A DNA stretch of 64,000 nucleotides. It comes from Halarchaeum rubridurum. Lineage in GTDB: Archaea; Halobacteriota; Halobacteria; Halobacteriales; Halobacteriaceae. The translations under genes were made by a program, and so were the position numbers. This document shows, one piece after another, positions 8,316 to 17,590 of this stretch. How positions within the stretch are numbered: position 1 is the first letter of the stretch; every line of letters starts with the position of its first letter. The stretch covers positions 434,001 through 498,000 of the forward strand of contig NZ_BMOO01000002.1 of assembly GCF_014647115.1 (NCBI RefSeq). The letters are read 5' to 3'. The notes under the pieces are model-generated. The model ran no database searches, had not been told where the DNA came from, and saw only the letters and a list, made by a program, of their open reading frames with translations.

Positions 8316-9272
8316 ATGGACGGATACAAACCGCCCGACTGCGTTCGGATTCGCGTGACCGCGAGACGCGACGCCGCGCTGTACCTCGGGCTGGCCGCCG
8401 CGTGGGGGACGGCGTTCGTCGCCACCGACGCCGCCCTCGACGTGGTGCCGCCGGTGTCGCTGGCCGCCGTCCGATTCGACGTCGCCGCGCTCGCCCTGTT
8501 CGCCGTCGCCGCCCTCCTCGGGCACTCCCTCCGACCGCGCGGGCGCGGCGATTGGGCCCCGATTCTCCTCGGCGGCGTCTGTAACATCGGCCTCCACCAC
8601 GCGCTCCTCTTCGCGGGCCAGCGGACCGTCCCGCCCGCCGTCGCCGCCACGCTCCTCGGCCTCGTGCCCGTGTTGACTCCCGCGGCGGCGCGGGTGGCGC
8701 GCGCGGACGACCGGCTCGCCCCGCGCGGCGTCGCCGGCGTCCTCGTCGGCTTCGCGGGCGTCGCGCTCATCGCGCACCCCGACCCGTCGAACCTCGCAGC
8801 GAGCGTCGGCGTCGGCCTCGTCCTCGCGTCCGCCGCCGTCTGGACCGTCGGGGCCGTCCTCGTCGACGAGGACGACGCCGCCCTCGGCGGGCTCGCCCTG
8901 CAGGCGTGGACGCTCCTCGTCGGCGCGCTCGCGCTCGACGCCGCCGCCCTCCTCCTCCCCGGTCAGTCGTTCGACGCGGCGGCCGTCCCCCTCCCGACGG
9001 TCGGCTGGGTGCTCTACCTCGCGCTCGTTCCCGGCGCGCTCGGCTTCCTCGTCTACTTCCGCCTCCTCGACCGTCTCGGACCGGTCGAGATGGGGCTGAT
9101 AGAGTACGTCATCCCGCCGTTCGCGGCGCTGTTCGGCTGGCTCCTCCTCGGCGAGACCATCGAGACGGCGACCGTCGGTGGCTTCGTCGCCGTCCTCGCC
9201 GGCTTCTGCCTGCTCAAGGGCGACGTCCTCCGGCGGCGACTACGCGCGTGGGCGGACGCCGTGCTCGCGTGA
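8316..9272 (+). CDS. EamA/DMT-superfamily transporter
   Basis: Ten-helix drug/metabolite transporter of the EamA (RhaT-like) family, usually an exporter of amino acids or other metabolites. The 318-aa protein has two EamA repeats: AALYLGLAAAWGTAFVATDAAL starts the first and VLASAAVWTVGAVLVDED the second, ending with the conserved EYVIPPFAALFGWLLLGETI block before the last helix. ATG at 8316 gives a 13-residue hydrophilic start; a GTG at 8355 (VTARRDAALYLG) is an equally possible start. Substrate cannot be inferred. Confidence 0.87.
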   Translation: MDGYKPPDCVRIRVTARRDAALYLGLAAAWGTAFVATDAALDVVPPVSLAAVRFDVAALALFAVAALLGHSLRPRGRGDWAPILLGGVCNIGLHHALLFAGQRTVPPAVAATLLGLVPVLTPAAARVARADDRLAPRGVAGVLVGFAGVALIAHPDPSNLAASVGVGLVLASAAVWTVGAVLVDEDDAALGGLALQAWTLLVGALALDAAALLLPGQSFDAAAVPLPTVGWVLYLALVPGALGFLVYFRLLDRLGPVEMGLIEYVIPPFAALFGWLLLGETIETATVGGFVAVLAGFCLLKGDVLRRRLRAWADAVLA

Positions 9273-9371
9273 AAGCGGCGGGACCGAACCGGGGACGAGC
9301 GCACCCGTCCGGCCGCGGGCGCTCGGTCGGTGCCGGAACGGTTATGCGGTGGCCGATTCACACCACGGGAC

Positions 9372-9935
9372 ATGAGCGACGACCTCTCGGAGACCGCAGC
9401 GGACCTCGCCAGTGACCTCGTCCGCGAGGACATCGTGGTCCTCTCGCGACCGGACGTCAACCACCGACTGAAGACCCGCCTCGACGTCTCCAAGATCGAC
9501 CACGACCTCGTGACGGAGGCGTTCGCCGACGAAGGATGGGAGTACAGCCGCCACCTCTACTACCACCCGCAGGCGCTGCGCGACGCGACGACGGACCTCG
9601 CGGACGACCTGCGCGGCGACGGCCGCCTCCTCGTCACGCACGACGAGGTCTGCGACGAACTCGCGCGCGAGAGCCAGGAGGAGGAGCCGGTCCGCGACCA
9701 CGTCACCGGCTGGAAGCAGGGCGGCTTCGACGAACTCGTCCGCGGCGCGCTCGAAGAATCCGGCTGGCGACACGAGACGGTCGAGCGCCGCGGGCACGAC
9801 CTGCGCGTCTACCTCCGGCCGCTGTACGCCGTCTTCGAGGAGAGCTACCCGAGCGGGAAGTCGCCGCTCACGACGGACGAACTGTTCTCGCACTACCTCT
9901 CCACCTCGATGGCGGACGCGCTCGAAGACCGCTGA
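9372..9935 (+). CDS. Conserved haloarchaeal-type protein of unknown function
   Basis: Soluble, acidic 187-aa protein with no domain I can name. It begins MSDDLSETAADLASDLVRED and contains repeated helical segments with tyrosine/tryptophan-rich strands (WEYSRHLYYHPQAL, WRHETVERRGHDLRVYLRPLY), and ends with a helical tail. Two related halves are suggested by the pair VTEAFADEGWEYSRHLYYHP and VRGALEESGWRHETVERRGH, possibly two winged-helix-like repeats. The start at 9372 is preferred over an in-frame ATG at 9330, whose 14 extra residues are arginine-rich. It is cytoplasmic by composition. Strong haloarchaeal codon use supports that it is a real gene. Confidence 0.8.
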   Translation: MSDDLSETAADLASDLVREDIVVLSRPDVNHRLKTRLDVSKIDHDLVTEAFADEGWEYSRHLYYHPQALRDATTDLADDLRGDGRLLVTHDEVCDELARESQEEEPVRDHVTGWKQGGFDELVRGALEESGWRHETVERRGHDLRVYLRPLYAVFEESYPSGKSPLTTDELFSHYLSTSMADALEDR

Positions 9936-10194
9936 GCGACGCGCCGTTCCGTCCCCTCCCACCCCCTCCCGCTCGACTGCCCGTCTCCCAGCTCACTTGA
10001 ACCCCATCGCGGGAGGAGTACCCACGCGGTCCCGCCGCTCGGATTTTGGCACCCCTAAATATTCCGTCGCCGTACGGTGGTTTCGCCCGCCACGGACCCG
10101 CGGACGCCACCCTGTGGAGGAAGGGGCGGAACGGAACGAAGCGAGTAACTATTTTTGCCTGGGGCGAGAACGACCTGACGAATGGTGACACGTA

Positions 10195-11655
10195 GTGACT
10201 GATTTATCCGAACGAACGACCGCGCTCCGCGTCGCCGGGGCGGACGCCGCGGGCTTGGTGGCCGGCGTCGAGCGCGACGACGTCCCCGTCGTCGCCGTCG
10301 GCTCGACCGGCGCACGCGCTCTCGAACCGCTCGTCGTCGCGACCCACGAGGGGACGTCGGCGTTCGTGCCGAACGCGGACGCGGACGACGTCGCGGCCGC
10401 CGCCGACGCGCTCGCCGACGGGGACCTCCCCGACGCGACCGCGCGAGTCGACCACGACGACGCACAGACGTCGCTCCCGCTCCCCGACATCGAGGGGTTC
10501 GCGGGCGAGCGCAGCGCCCTCGCGCGCTGTGGCTGGACCGACCCGAGCGACCCCGACGACTACGCGAGCGCCGTCGGCTTCAGCGACGCCGACGCCGACG
10601 CCGTACTCGAGGCCGCCGAGGGCCTCCGCGGTCGCGGCTGGGGCGACTGGTGCGTCGACGAACCGTACGCCGACCTCTGGGCGGGCGTCCGCGAGCGCGA
10701 CGGACCGACCTCCGTCGTCGTGAACGCCCACGGCAACCCCGGGGACGCCCTCCTGCTGGAGAGCGACCCCTACGCCGTCCTCGACGGGGCGAGCGCCGCC
10801 GCGCGCGCCGTCGACGCCGATTATCTCTATCTCTACGCGAGCGAGGCCGACGCGGTCGCCCTCGAACGGGCGCGCGACGCCGCCGCGGCCCGCGACTACG
10901 GCGTCCCCGTCGAAGTCGTCGCCGGCCCCGACGTCTATCGGGCCGCCGAGCCGACGATGGCCATCGAGGCCATCGAGGGCAACCATCGCCTGGAGGCGCG
11001 CCTGCGCCCGCCGGGCCCCGAAGTCGAGGGCATCTACGGCAACCCGACGGTCGTCCACACGGCGCGCACGTACGCGCACCTCGCGGGCGCGCTCCACGGC
11101 GACGCCCCCGACACGCGGGTCGTCTCCGTGACGGGCGACGTGACCGAGGCGACGACGGTCGAACTCGCCGAGTCGGACACCGTGGCGAGCGCGACGGCCG
11201 CCGCGGGCGTCGACGAGTTCACGGCCGCCTGCGTCGGCGGGAAGTTCGGCGGCCTGACGACCGACCTCGACGTCGAGGTCGCCCCCGACGCGCTCGACGG
11301 GGCGGACCTCGGCACCGAGGGCGTCGTCGAAATCCTCGGCGAGGACCGCTGTCCGGTCGCGTTCGTCGGCCAGCGGACGAACGTCGCCTCGGAGACGAAC
11401 TGCGGGCGCTGCGTGCCCTGTCGGGAGGGGACGACGCAGCTCACGGAGAAGCTCCGCGACGTCTACGACGGCACGTACGACGAGGGCGGCATGACGGAGC
11501 TGATGGGCGTGATGGAGTCGACGAGTATCTGCGCGTTCGGGCGCGACGTCCCCCGCACGGTGCGGACGGCGATGCGGGAGTTCGACGACGCGTTCGAGGC
11601 GCACGCCGACGGGGACTGCCCGAGCGGCACCTGTGCGGTCGGAGGGACACAGTAG
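10195..11655 (+). CDS. NuoF-like NADH-dehydrogenase/formate dehydrogenase beta subunit
   Basis: First gene of a formate-dehydrogenase-type operon; expected to carry electrons between the catalytic module and NAD(P). The 486-aa protein matches the NuoF/HoxF/FdhB layout: an FMN/NAD region (GLRGRGWGDW, VVVNAHGNPGDALLLESDPY), the EGNHRLEARLRPPGPEVEGIYGNPTVVHTA stretch typical of NuoF split here as GNHRLEAR and GIYGNPTVVHTA, an SLBB-like middle and the C-terminal 4Fe-4S domain NCGRCVPCREGT plus STSICAFG. Start is GTG at 10195. The glycine-rich FMN loop is clearly altered from the usual GRGGAGFPTG, so flavin binding should not be assumed. It ends with the TAG directly before the ATG of the next gene. 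Confidence 0.82.
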   Translation: MTDLSERTTALRVAGADAAGLVAGVERDDVPVVAVGSTGARALEPLVVATHEGTSAFVPNADADDVAAAADALADGDLPDATARVDHDDAQTSLPLPDIEGFAGERSALARCGWTDPSDPDDYASAVGFSDADADAVLEAAEGLRGRGWGDWCVDEPYADLWAGVRERDGPTSVVVNAHGNPGDALLLESDPYAVLDGASAAARAVDADYLYLYASEADAVALERARDAAAARDYGVPVEVVAGPDVYRAAEPTMAIEAIEGNHRLEARLRPPGPEVEGIYGNPTVVHTARTYAHLAGALHGDAPDTRVVSVTGDVTEATTVELAESDTVASATAAAGVDEFTAACVGGKFGGLTTDLDVEVAPDALDGADLGTEGVVEILGEDRCPVAFVGQRTNVASETNCGRCVPCREGTTQLTEKLRDVYDGTYDEGGMTELMGVMESTSICAFGRDVPRTVRTAMREFDDAFEAHADGDCPSGTCAVGGTQ

Positions 11656-12585
11656 ATGAGTTCTGAACACGCAGACAGAGCAGACGCACCGCCGCTGACG
11701 GAGACCATCGCGCCGGGGACGGCCACCGACCCCGACGTGAAGAGCGCCGACGAGGCCACCGTGACGGTCGACGGCCAGGACGTCGTCGTCCCGGAGGGCT
11801 CGACGGTCATCGAGGCCATCGAGGCCGCGGAGACGGCGGGTGAGGTCCCCGCCCTCTGCTACTACGACCGCGACAGCCCGGAAGCGGAGAAGATCGGGCC
11901 GCGAAGCGAGTGTCGGACCTGCATGGTCGAGACCGACGAGCACGGGATGGTGCCATCGTGTAGCTTCCCGGCCGAGGACGGCCTGACGGTCTCGACGGAC
12001 GACGAGGCGGCCACGGAGGCCCGCGACGTCAACCTCGACCTCGTCCTCTCCGACCACAACCTCCGCTGTACGACCTGCGGGAAGAACGGCCGCTGCGAAC
12101 TGCAGGACGCGGCCATCGACAACGACGTCGAGGAGCCTCGATACGGCGTCTTCGACGACCGAGAGGCCTACGAGCCCCTCGACGATTCGAGCGACTTCAT
12201 CCAGATCGACCGCAACAAGTGCATCCTCTGTAACCGCTGCGTGGACGCCTGTAACGACGTGCAGGTCGAGGGCGTCCTCCGGATGGAGGGGCACGGGAAG
12301 GACACCCGCATCGGCTTCCAGAACGGCTCGGAGACGATGGAGGACTCGACCTGTGTCTCCTGTGGGCACTGCGTGACGGTCTGCCCGACGGGGTCGCTCG
12401 TCGAGCAGGGCATCACCGACGCGGCGACGATTCCCCTCCCGGGCTTCAGCCAGAAGAACTCCATCGGGAAGTCCCTGGAGAGCACGGGCAAGGAGAAGAA
12501 GGGGCCGATGACGCGGATGAAGCGCGACGAACCGAAGGACCTGACGGGCGAGGAGCCCGACGAGAACCCCGGAGATTGGCTATGA
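11656..12585 (+). CDS. Iron-sulfur subunit (NuoG N-terminal/ferredoxin-like) of formate dehydrogenase
   Basis: Electron-transfer subunit of 309 aa equivalent to the N-terminal part of NAD-linked formate dehydrogenase alpha chains, here a separate protein. Visible cluster sites are a 2Fe-2S ferredoxin site (C68, C86, C89, C102), a His-Cys3 4Fe-4S site (H134, C138, C141, C147) and two ferredoxin 4Fe-4S sites (C189, C192, C195, C199 and C233, C236, C239, C243). It begins immediately after the NuoF-like gene and overlaps the next gene by ATGA at 12582-12585, so the three are translationally coupled. Cytoplasmic by composition, no signal peptide. Confidence 0.9.
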   Translation: MSSEHADRADAPPLTETIAPGTATDPDVKSADEATVTVDGQDVVVPEGSTVIEAIEAAETAGEVPALCYYDRDSPEAEKIGPRSECRTCMVETDEHGMVPSCSFPAEDGLTVSTDDEAATEARDVNLDLVLSDHNLRCTTCGKNGRCELQDAAIDNDVEEPRYGVFDDREAYEPLDDSSDFIQIDRNKCILCNRCVDACNDVQVEGVLRMEGHGKDTRIGFQNGSETMEDSTCVSCGHCVTVCPTGSLVEQGITDAATIPLPGFSQKNSIGKSLESTGKEKKGPMTRMKRDEPKDLTGEEPDENPGDWL

Positions 12586-14861
12586 GTAGTAACAACGAGC
12601 GGAAGGAGGGCGTCGCTGGCTTCATGCAGCGCGCCAAGGAGCAGGCGAACAGGAACGTCGAGCACTTCGCGGAGGGGATGGCCGCCGGGTCGATGCCGGA
12701 GGGCAAGCTCTTCGACATCGCCCAGCAGATCAGCGACAAGCGCCTCGGCGAACTCACCGTCGACAGCACGACGTGTGGCTACTGTGCGGTCGGCTGTCGA
12801 TTCGACGTCTACACGGACGGCGAGGAGGTGCTGGCGACGCGCGCCACGGACCCCGAGGAGTCCCCCGTCAACGACATCTCGACGTGCGTGAAGGGGAAGT
12901 TCTCCTACAGCTTCGCCAACTCCGAGGAGCGCCTCACCGACCCGCTCGTCCGCGACGAGAACGGCGAGTGGCGCGAGGCCACGTGGGACGAGGCCCTCTC
13001 GCGCGTCGTCGAGGGCTTCCAGGACATCATCGACGAGTACGGCAACGAGGCGATGAGCGTCATCGCGTCCTCGAAGGCGACGAACGAGGAGAACTACCTG
13101 ATGGGCAAGTTCGCCCGGCAGGTGCTCGGGACGAACACCGTCGACAACTGCAACCGCCTCTGTCACTCCTCCACGGTCGCCGGCCTCGCCAAGACGTACG
13201 GCTACGGCGCGGCGTCCATCAGCGTGAAGGACTTCGAGGAGGCGGACCTCATCTTCCTCACCGGCTCGAACACGACGGAGGCCCACCCCGTGCTCGGCAC
13301 GCGCGTCAAGCAGCACGTCAAGGAGGGCGGCGAGCTCATCGTCTTCGACCCGCGTGAGACGCAGATCGCCGAGTACGCCGACCAGTACACCTCGATCCGG
13401 CCCGGCTACGACACCGTCTGGGTCAACGGCGTCACGCGCTACATCATCGAGAACGACCTCTACGACGAGGAGTTCGTCGAGGAGCGCACCGACGGCTTCG
13501 AGGAGGTCAAGGAGGCCGTCTCCGAGTTCACCCTCGACTACGTCGAGGAGGTCACGGGCGCGCCGCCCGAGGACATCGTCTCCGCCGCCGAGGCCATCGC
13601 GGAGGCCGACCGCACCGTCTTCGGGTGGACGCTCGGCATCACCGAGCACTCCCACGGGACGGACAACGTCGCGTCGCTCGCCAACCTCGCCGCCATCACC
13701 GGGAACGTCGGCAAGCCCGGGACCGGCGTCTCGCCGTTCCGCGGCCAGAACAACGTGCAGGGCGGCGGCGGCGACATGGGCCCCCTGCCCGACAACTTCC
13801 CCGGCTACCAGAAGGTCGCGGACGACGAGGTCCGCGCGAAGTTCGAGGAGGCGTGGGACTGCGAGATTCCCGCCGAGCGGGGCTACTACACGACCGAGAT
13901 GTTCAACGCCTTCGACGACGGCGACCTCGAGGGCATGTTCTGCATCGGCGAGAACCCCTCGCTCTCCGAGCCCGGCAAGAAGCACGCCGACGAGGTCCTC
14001 GCGGACATGGAGTTCCTCGTCGTGCAGGACCTCTTCATGAACGAGACGGCGAAGTACGCCGACGTCGTTCTGCCCGCCGTCTCCTTCCTCGAAAAGGAGG
14101 GGACCTTCGCCAACACGGACCGTCGCGTCCAGAAGGTCAACCAGGTCCTCGAGAAGAAGGGCAACGCGAAGGCCGACTGGGAGATTCTCCAGGCGCTCGC
14201 CAACCGGATGGGCCGCGAGTGGGACTACGCGGACACGAACGAGATCAACGAGGAGATGCGCTCGTTGACGCCGATCTACGGCGGAATCAGCCACGAGCGC
14301 GTCGAGGAAGAAGGCGGCATCCAGTGGCCGTGCTGGGACGAGGACCATCCCGGGACCGAGCGCCTCTACACCGAGGAGTTCAACACGGAGAACGGGAAGG
14401 CGAACCTCACGCCGGTCGGCTACGCCGAGCCGATGTCCCCGCAGACCGAGGAGTTCCCGCTCACGCTCACCACGGGCCGCGTCCTCTACCAGTACCACAC
14501 GGGAACGATGACGCACCCCGAGGAGGGCATCATGAAGTACAACGACCGGGACTTCGTCGAAATCAACCCGGACACCGCCGCCTCCTACGGCATCGAGGAC
14601 GGCGACCCCGTCCGCATCGAGTCCGACAAGGGCGAAATCGTCGTCACCGCGCAGGTGACCGAGCGCATCGGCGAGGAGGCCGTCTTCGCGCCGATCCACT
14701 TCGCGGAGACCGCGGTCAACACGCTCACGGACTCCGAGCGCCTCGACCCGGAGGCGAAGACGCCCGAGTTCAAGGCGACTGCCGTCCGCATCAGCCCCGT
14801 CGAGGGCAAGCAGTCCACGAGCCGACCGGGGAGCGTCGAGCCCGCCCGGGGTGACGACTGA
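12582..14861 (+). CDS. fdhF: Formate dehydrogenase alpha (molybdopterin/W catalytic subunit)
   Basis: Catalytic bis-MGD oxidoreductase of 759 aa that would oxidise formate to CO2. After a 60-residue helical N-terminal extension not typical of the core fold, the 4Fe-4S site lies at C65, C68, C72 (CGYCAVGCRF) and C102 (STCVKG). The metal ligand is a cysteine, C194 in NCNRLCHSST, at the position where some relatives have selenocysteine. Further family blocks are EAHPVLGTRVKQ, GQNNVQGGGGDMG, NGKANLTPV and RVLYQYHTGTMT. ATG at 12582 is used rather than a TTG two codons upstream because it makes the ATGA overlap with the Fe-S subunit. No Tat signal, so the complex is cytoplasmic. Confidence 0.93.
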   Translation: MSSNNERKEGVAGFMQRAKEQANRNVEHFAEGMAAGSMPEGKLFDIAQQISDKRLGELTVDSTTCGYCAVGCRFDVYTDGEEVLATRATDPEESPVNDISTCVKGKFSYSFANSEERLTDPLVRDENGEWREATWDEALSRVVEGFQDIIDEYGNEAMSVIASSKATNEENYLMGKFARQVLGTNTVDNCNRLCHSSTVAGLAKTYGYGAASISVKDFEEADLIFLTGSNTTEAHPVLGTRVKQHVKEGGELIVFDPRETQIAEYADQYTSIRPGYDTVWVNGVTRYIIENDLYDEEFVEERTDGFEEVKEAVSEFTLDYVEEVTGAPPEDIVSAAEAIAEADRTVFGWTLGITEHSHGTDNVASLANLAAITGNVGKPGTGVSPFRGQNNVQGGGGDMGPLPDNFPGYQKVADDEVRAKFEEAWDCEIPAERGYYTTEMFNAFDDGDLEGMFCIGENPSLSEPGKKHADEVLADMEFLVVQDLFMNETAKYADVVLPAVSFLEKEGTFANTDRRVQKVNQVLEKKGNAKADWEILQALANRMGREWDYADTNEINEEMRSLTPIYGGISHERVEEEGGIQWPCWDEDHPGTERLYTEEFNTENGKANLTPVGYAEPMSPQTEEFPLTLTTGRVLYQYHTGTMTHPEEGIMKYNDRDFVEINPDTAASYGIEDGDPVRIESDKGEIVVTAQVTERIGEEAVFAPIHFAETAVNTLTDSERLDPEAKTPEFKATAVRISPVEGKQSTSRPGSVEPARGDD

Positions 14862-15586
14862 TGGCGCAACCGGTTCGTGAGGTCCCGGAGAGCGCGACGA
14901 ACCGGGAGCCCGAGCGACCCCAGGAGGGCCGCGAGGCTCTCGAATCCGTCCTTGAGGAGTACGGCGGCGACTACGCGGACGCCGCCGAGTACACGGACGA
15001 ACTGGAGAACGTCCTCGAAACCGCCATCCTCGTCATCTCCAGCGCGGACGACGAGGAGGTCGACTACGTCACCGACTCGATGGTGACGCTCGTGAAGGCC
15101 GGCGACGCCATCAGCACCGAGGGCACCGTCGCGCTCGCCGAGTCGTTCGGCGAGAATTCGGAGGGGTTCGCGGACCTCCTCGACGAACTGGTGCGCCTCG
15201 AACAGGACGGCCACCTCACGATGTTCCTCGACCTCGCGGGGACGCTCGCCGAGCCGCTCGACGAGGACGACGCCGAGCGCCTCGCCAACACCGTCGGGGA
15301 GAACGCCGAGTCGCTCGCGGACGTCCTCGACGACCTGATGGAGCTGAAGCAGGCCGGCCAGCTCGACGCGCTCCTCGACCTCGCCGCGACGTTTTCGGCC
15401 CTCGAGGCCGACGAGACGACCGCGAACGCCCTCAACGACGTCCTCGGTGCCGTCGGGGAGGCGGAGGAGGAGTCCGAGCCGATGGGTCTCTTCGGCGCGC
15501 TCGGCGCGCTCCGCAGCAGCGAGGCCCGCGCCGGTCTCGGCTACGTCGTCGAGATACTGAAGGGGCTCGGACGCCGTAACACCTAG
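14861..15586 (+). CDS. DUF1641 protein of the formate dehydrogenase operon
   Basis: Acidic helical protein, 241 aa, of the DUF1641 family, which often accompanies formate-dehydrogenase-like gene sets. Repeated hydrophobic/acidic helices of similar form (LADLLDELVRLEQDGHLTMF, LADVLDDLMELKQAGQLDAL) suggest an internal duplication. No cofactor motif is visible. Its ATG overlaps the fdhF stop (TGATG), and the next gene begins 1 base after its stop. Function unknown; an accessory or scaffolding role in the complex is inferred from position only. Confidence 0.85.
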   Translation: MAQPVREVPESATNREPERPQEGREALESVLEEYGGDYADAAEYTDELENVLETAILVISSADDEEVDYVTDSMVTLVKAGDAISTEGTVALAESFGENSEGFADLLDELVRLEQDGHLTMFLDLAGTLAEPLDEDDAERLANTVGENAESLADVLDDLMELKQAGQLDALLDLAATFSALEADETTANALNDVLGAVGEAEEESEPMGLFGALGALRSSEARAGLGYVVEILKGLGRRNT

Positions 15587-17524
15587 GTGATGCAAGAGGC
15601 GGGCGCGAACGACGCGAGCGACCGAACCGAACCCACGGGGACGACCGTCTGCCCGCTCTGTGCGGTCGGCTGTCACCTCGCGCCCGCGGACGGCGCGGAC
15701 GCTGACGGCCGGGCGCGCGGCGTCGCCGGCCCCGCGAACCCGAACGGCCGGCTCTGCGCGAAGGGCGCGAACGCCTTCGAGAGCGTCGCCGACCCCGACC
15801 GACTCACCGAGCCGCTCGTCCGCGAGGACGGCGAGCTCGTCCCGACGGACTGGGAGTCGGCGCTCGGCCGGGCGGCCGACGGCCTCCGCGACGTCGCGGC
15901 GGCGCACGGCCCCGACGCGCTCGCCTTCCTCGGCGCGCCTCACTGTTCGAACGAGGAGAACTACCTCTTACAGAAGCTCGCGCGCGCCGTCGGCACGAAC
16001 ACCGTCGACAACCGCGCGCGCCTCTGTCACGACAACGCCGCGGCGGCGCTCGCCGAGCGCTTTGGCTACCCGGCGTCGACGCTCGGGATGGACGAACTCG
16101 CGGAGAGCGACCTCGTCCTCGTCGTCGGCGCGAACCCCGCGATACAACAGCCCGTGGCGTTCAACGCCTTCGTCCGCGGGGGCGACGCCGACGTCGTCCA
16201 CGTCGACCCGCGAGCGAACGAGACGACGCGCGCGGCGGACGCCCACCTCGCGCCCCGGCCGGGGACGGACGCGCTGTTCTTCCACGCCGTCGCCGCCGAG
16301 CTCCTCGCGCGCGACGCCGTCGCCGAGTCGTTCGTCGCCGAGCGCACCACCGGCTCCGACGCCTACCGCGAGTCGCTCGCGGACGTCGACGCCGTACGGG
16401 CCGCCGCGGCGACCGACGTCCCCGCCGGTGACGTCCGCGACCTCGCCGAGCGTCTCGCGGCCGCGGACGGCGTCGCCATCATCGCCGGCACGGGCGTCGA
16501 GGCGGACGGCGGCGCGACCGCGCGCGCGCTCTGCGACCTCCTCTGTCTCACGGGGAACGTCGGCCGGCGGGGCGCGGGCTTCGCGCTCTTCCGCGGGCTG
16601 AACAACGAGCAGGGCGCGACCGACGTCGGCTGTCGGCCCGACGAACTCCCGGGGCACGCGGACGTCACCGACCCCGCGGCGCGCGAGCGCGTCGCCGACG
16701 TCTGGGGGTTCGACGTCCCCGCCGAACCGGGGCTGAACGAGAAGGAGGCGCTCGCCGTCTTCGGCGACGCCATCCACGGCGCGCTCGTCGTCGGCGAGAA
16801 CCCCGCCATCTCGAAGCGCGACGCCGACTGGACGGCCGAGCGGCTCGACGCGCTCGACGCGCTCGTCGTCGTGGACGTCTACGAGACGGAGACGACGGCG
16901 CACGCGGACGTCGTCCTTCCCGCCGCCGTCGGCGTGGAGAAGACGGGAACGGTCACGAACCTCGACCGCCGCGTGCAGGCGCTCGCCGCGGTCGCCGACC
17001 CGCCGGGCGACGCGCGCCCCGACTTCGAGACGCTCTGCGACCTCGGGACGCGCCTCGTCGGCGACGGTTTCGACTACGACGACCCGCGCGAGGCCTTCGA
17101 CGAACTCCGCGACGTGAGCCCGGTCCACGCCGACGTCGCCGTCGGCGAGCGGTGGGGCGACGACTACCGCGAGCGCTTCGCCACGCCCGACGGCCGCGCC
17201 GCCTTCGCGCCCGTCGAGACGGACGTCGAGGTCGCCGCGGACGGCCTCGCGCTCGTCGTCGGCTCGCGCGCCGGCGGCTTCGGCGCGACGGACGCGACGG
17301 CGGACGACCGCCTCCACCTCAACCCCGCGGACGCCGACGCGCTCGGCCTCGCCGACGGTGACGCCGTTATCGTTCACGGCGACGGCGCGAGACTCGAGAC
17401 AGCGCTCACCGTCGAGGACGGCCTTCGGGAGGGGGTCGCCTATCTCCACGCGGACGTCGCCGACCCGCTCGTCCGCGCCGGTACGGCGAGCGTCGAGGTG
17501 ACGCCCGCCTCGGACGCGTCGTGA
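15587..17524 (+). CDS. Second molybdopterin oxidoreductase (formate dehydrogenase/nitrate reductase-like alpha)
   Basis: A 645-aa bis-MGD oxidoreductase related to, but not a copy of, the upstream FdhF. N-terminal 4Fe-4S site CPLCAVGCH (C21, C24, C28 counted from the ATG at 15590) with a later fourth cysteine in GRLCAKG; metal-ligand cysteine in NRARLCHDN; then GANPAIQQPVAFN, FRGLNNEQGATD and a C-terminal MopB-CT domain (LHLNPADADALGLADGDAV). The start can be GTG 15587 or ATG 15590. It follows DUF1641 without a gap, making it the fifth gene of the operon. Possible roles are a second formate dehydrogenase, or a paralogous subunit with another substrate; the sequence does not decide. Confidence 0.85.
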   Translation: MMQEAGANDASDRTEPTGTTVCPLCAVGCHLAPADGADADGRARGVAGPANPNGRLCAKGANAFESVADPDRLTEPLVREDGELVPTDWESALGRAADGLRDVAAAHGPDALAFLGAPHCSNEENYLLQKLARAVGTNTVDNRARLCHDNAAAALAERFGYPASTLGMDELAESDLVLVVGANPAIQQPVAFNAFVRGGDADVVHVDPRANETTRAADAHLAPRPGTDALFFHAVAAELLARDAVAESFVAERTTGSDAYRESLADVDAVRAAAATDVPAGDVRDLAERLAAADGVAIIAGTGVEADGGATARALCDLLCLTGNVGRRGAGFALFRGLNNEQGATDVGCRPDELPGHADVTDPAARERVADVWGFDVPAEPGLNEKEALAVFGDAIHGALVVGENPAISKRDADWTAERLDALDALVVVDVYETETTAHADVVLPAAVGVEKTGTVTNLDRRVQALAAVADPPGDARPDFETLCDLGTRLVGDGFDYDDPREAFDELRDVSPVHADVAVGERWGDDYRERFATPDGRAAFAPVETDVEVAADGLALVVGSRAGGFGATDATADDRLHLNPADADALGLADGDAVIVHGDGARLETALTVEDGLREGVAYLHADVADPLVRAGTASVEVTPASDAS

Positions 17525-17590
17525 CGGCCCGCCGACGGCCGCGCACGCTTCGCAAACCGTTTTGCGTCTCGGCCGAGAAGTGAGCGCGTC

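Noticed and set aside
12168-14699. 843-codon minus-strand open frame
   Set aside because: Shadow of the Fe-S subunit and fdhF genes, without any domain.
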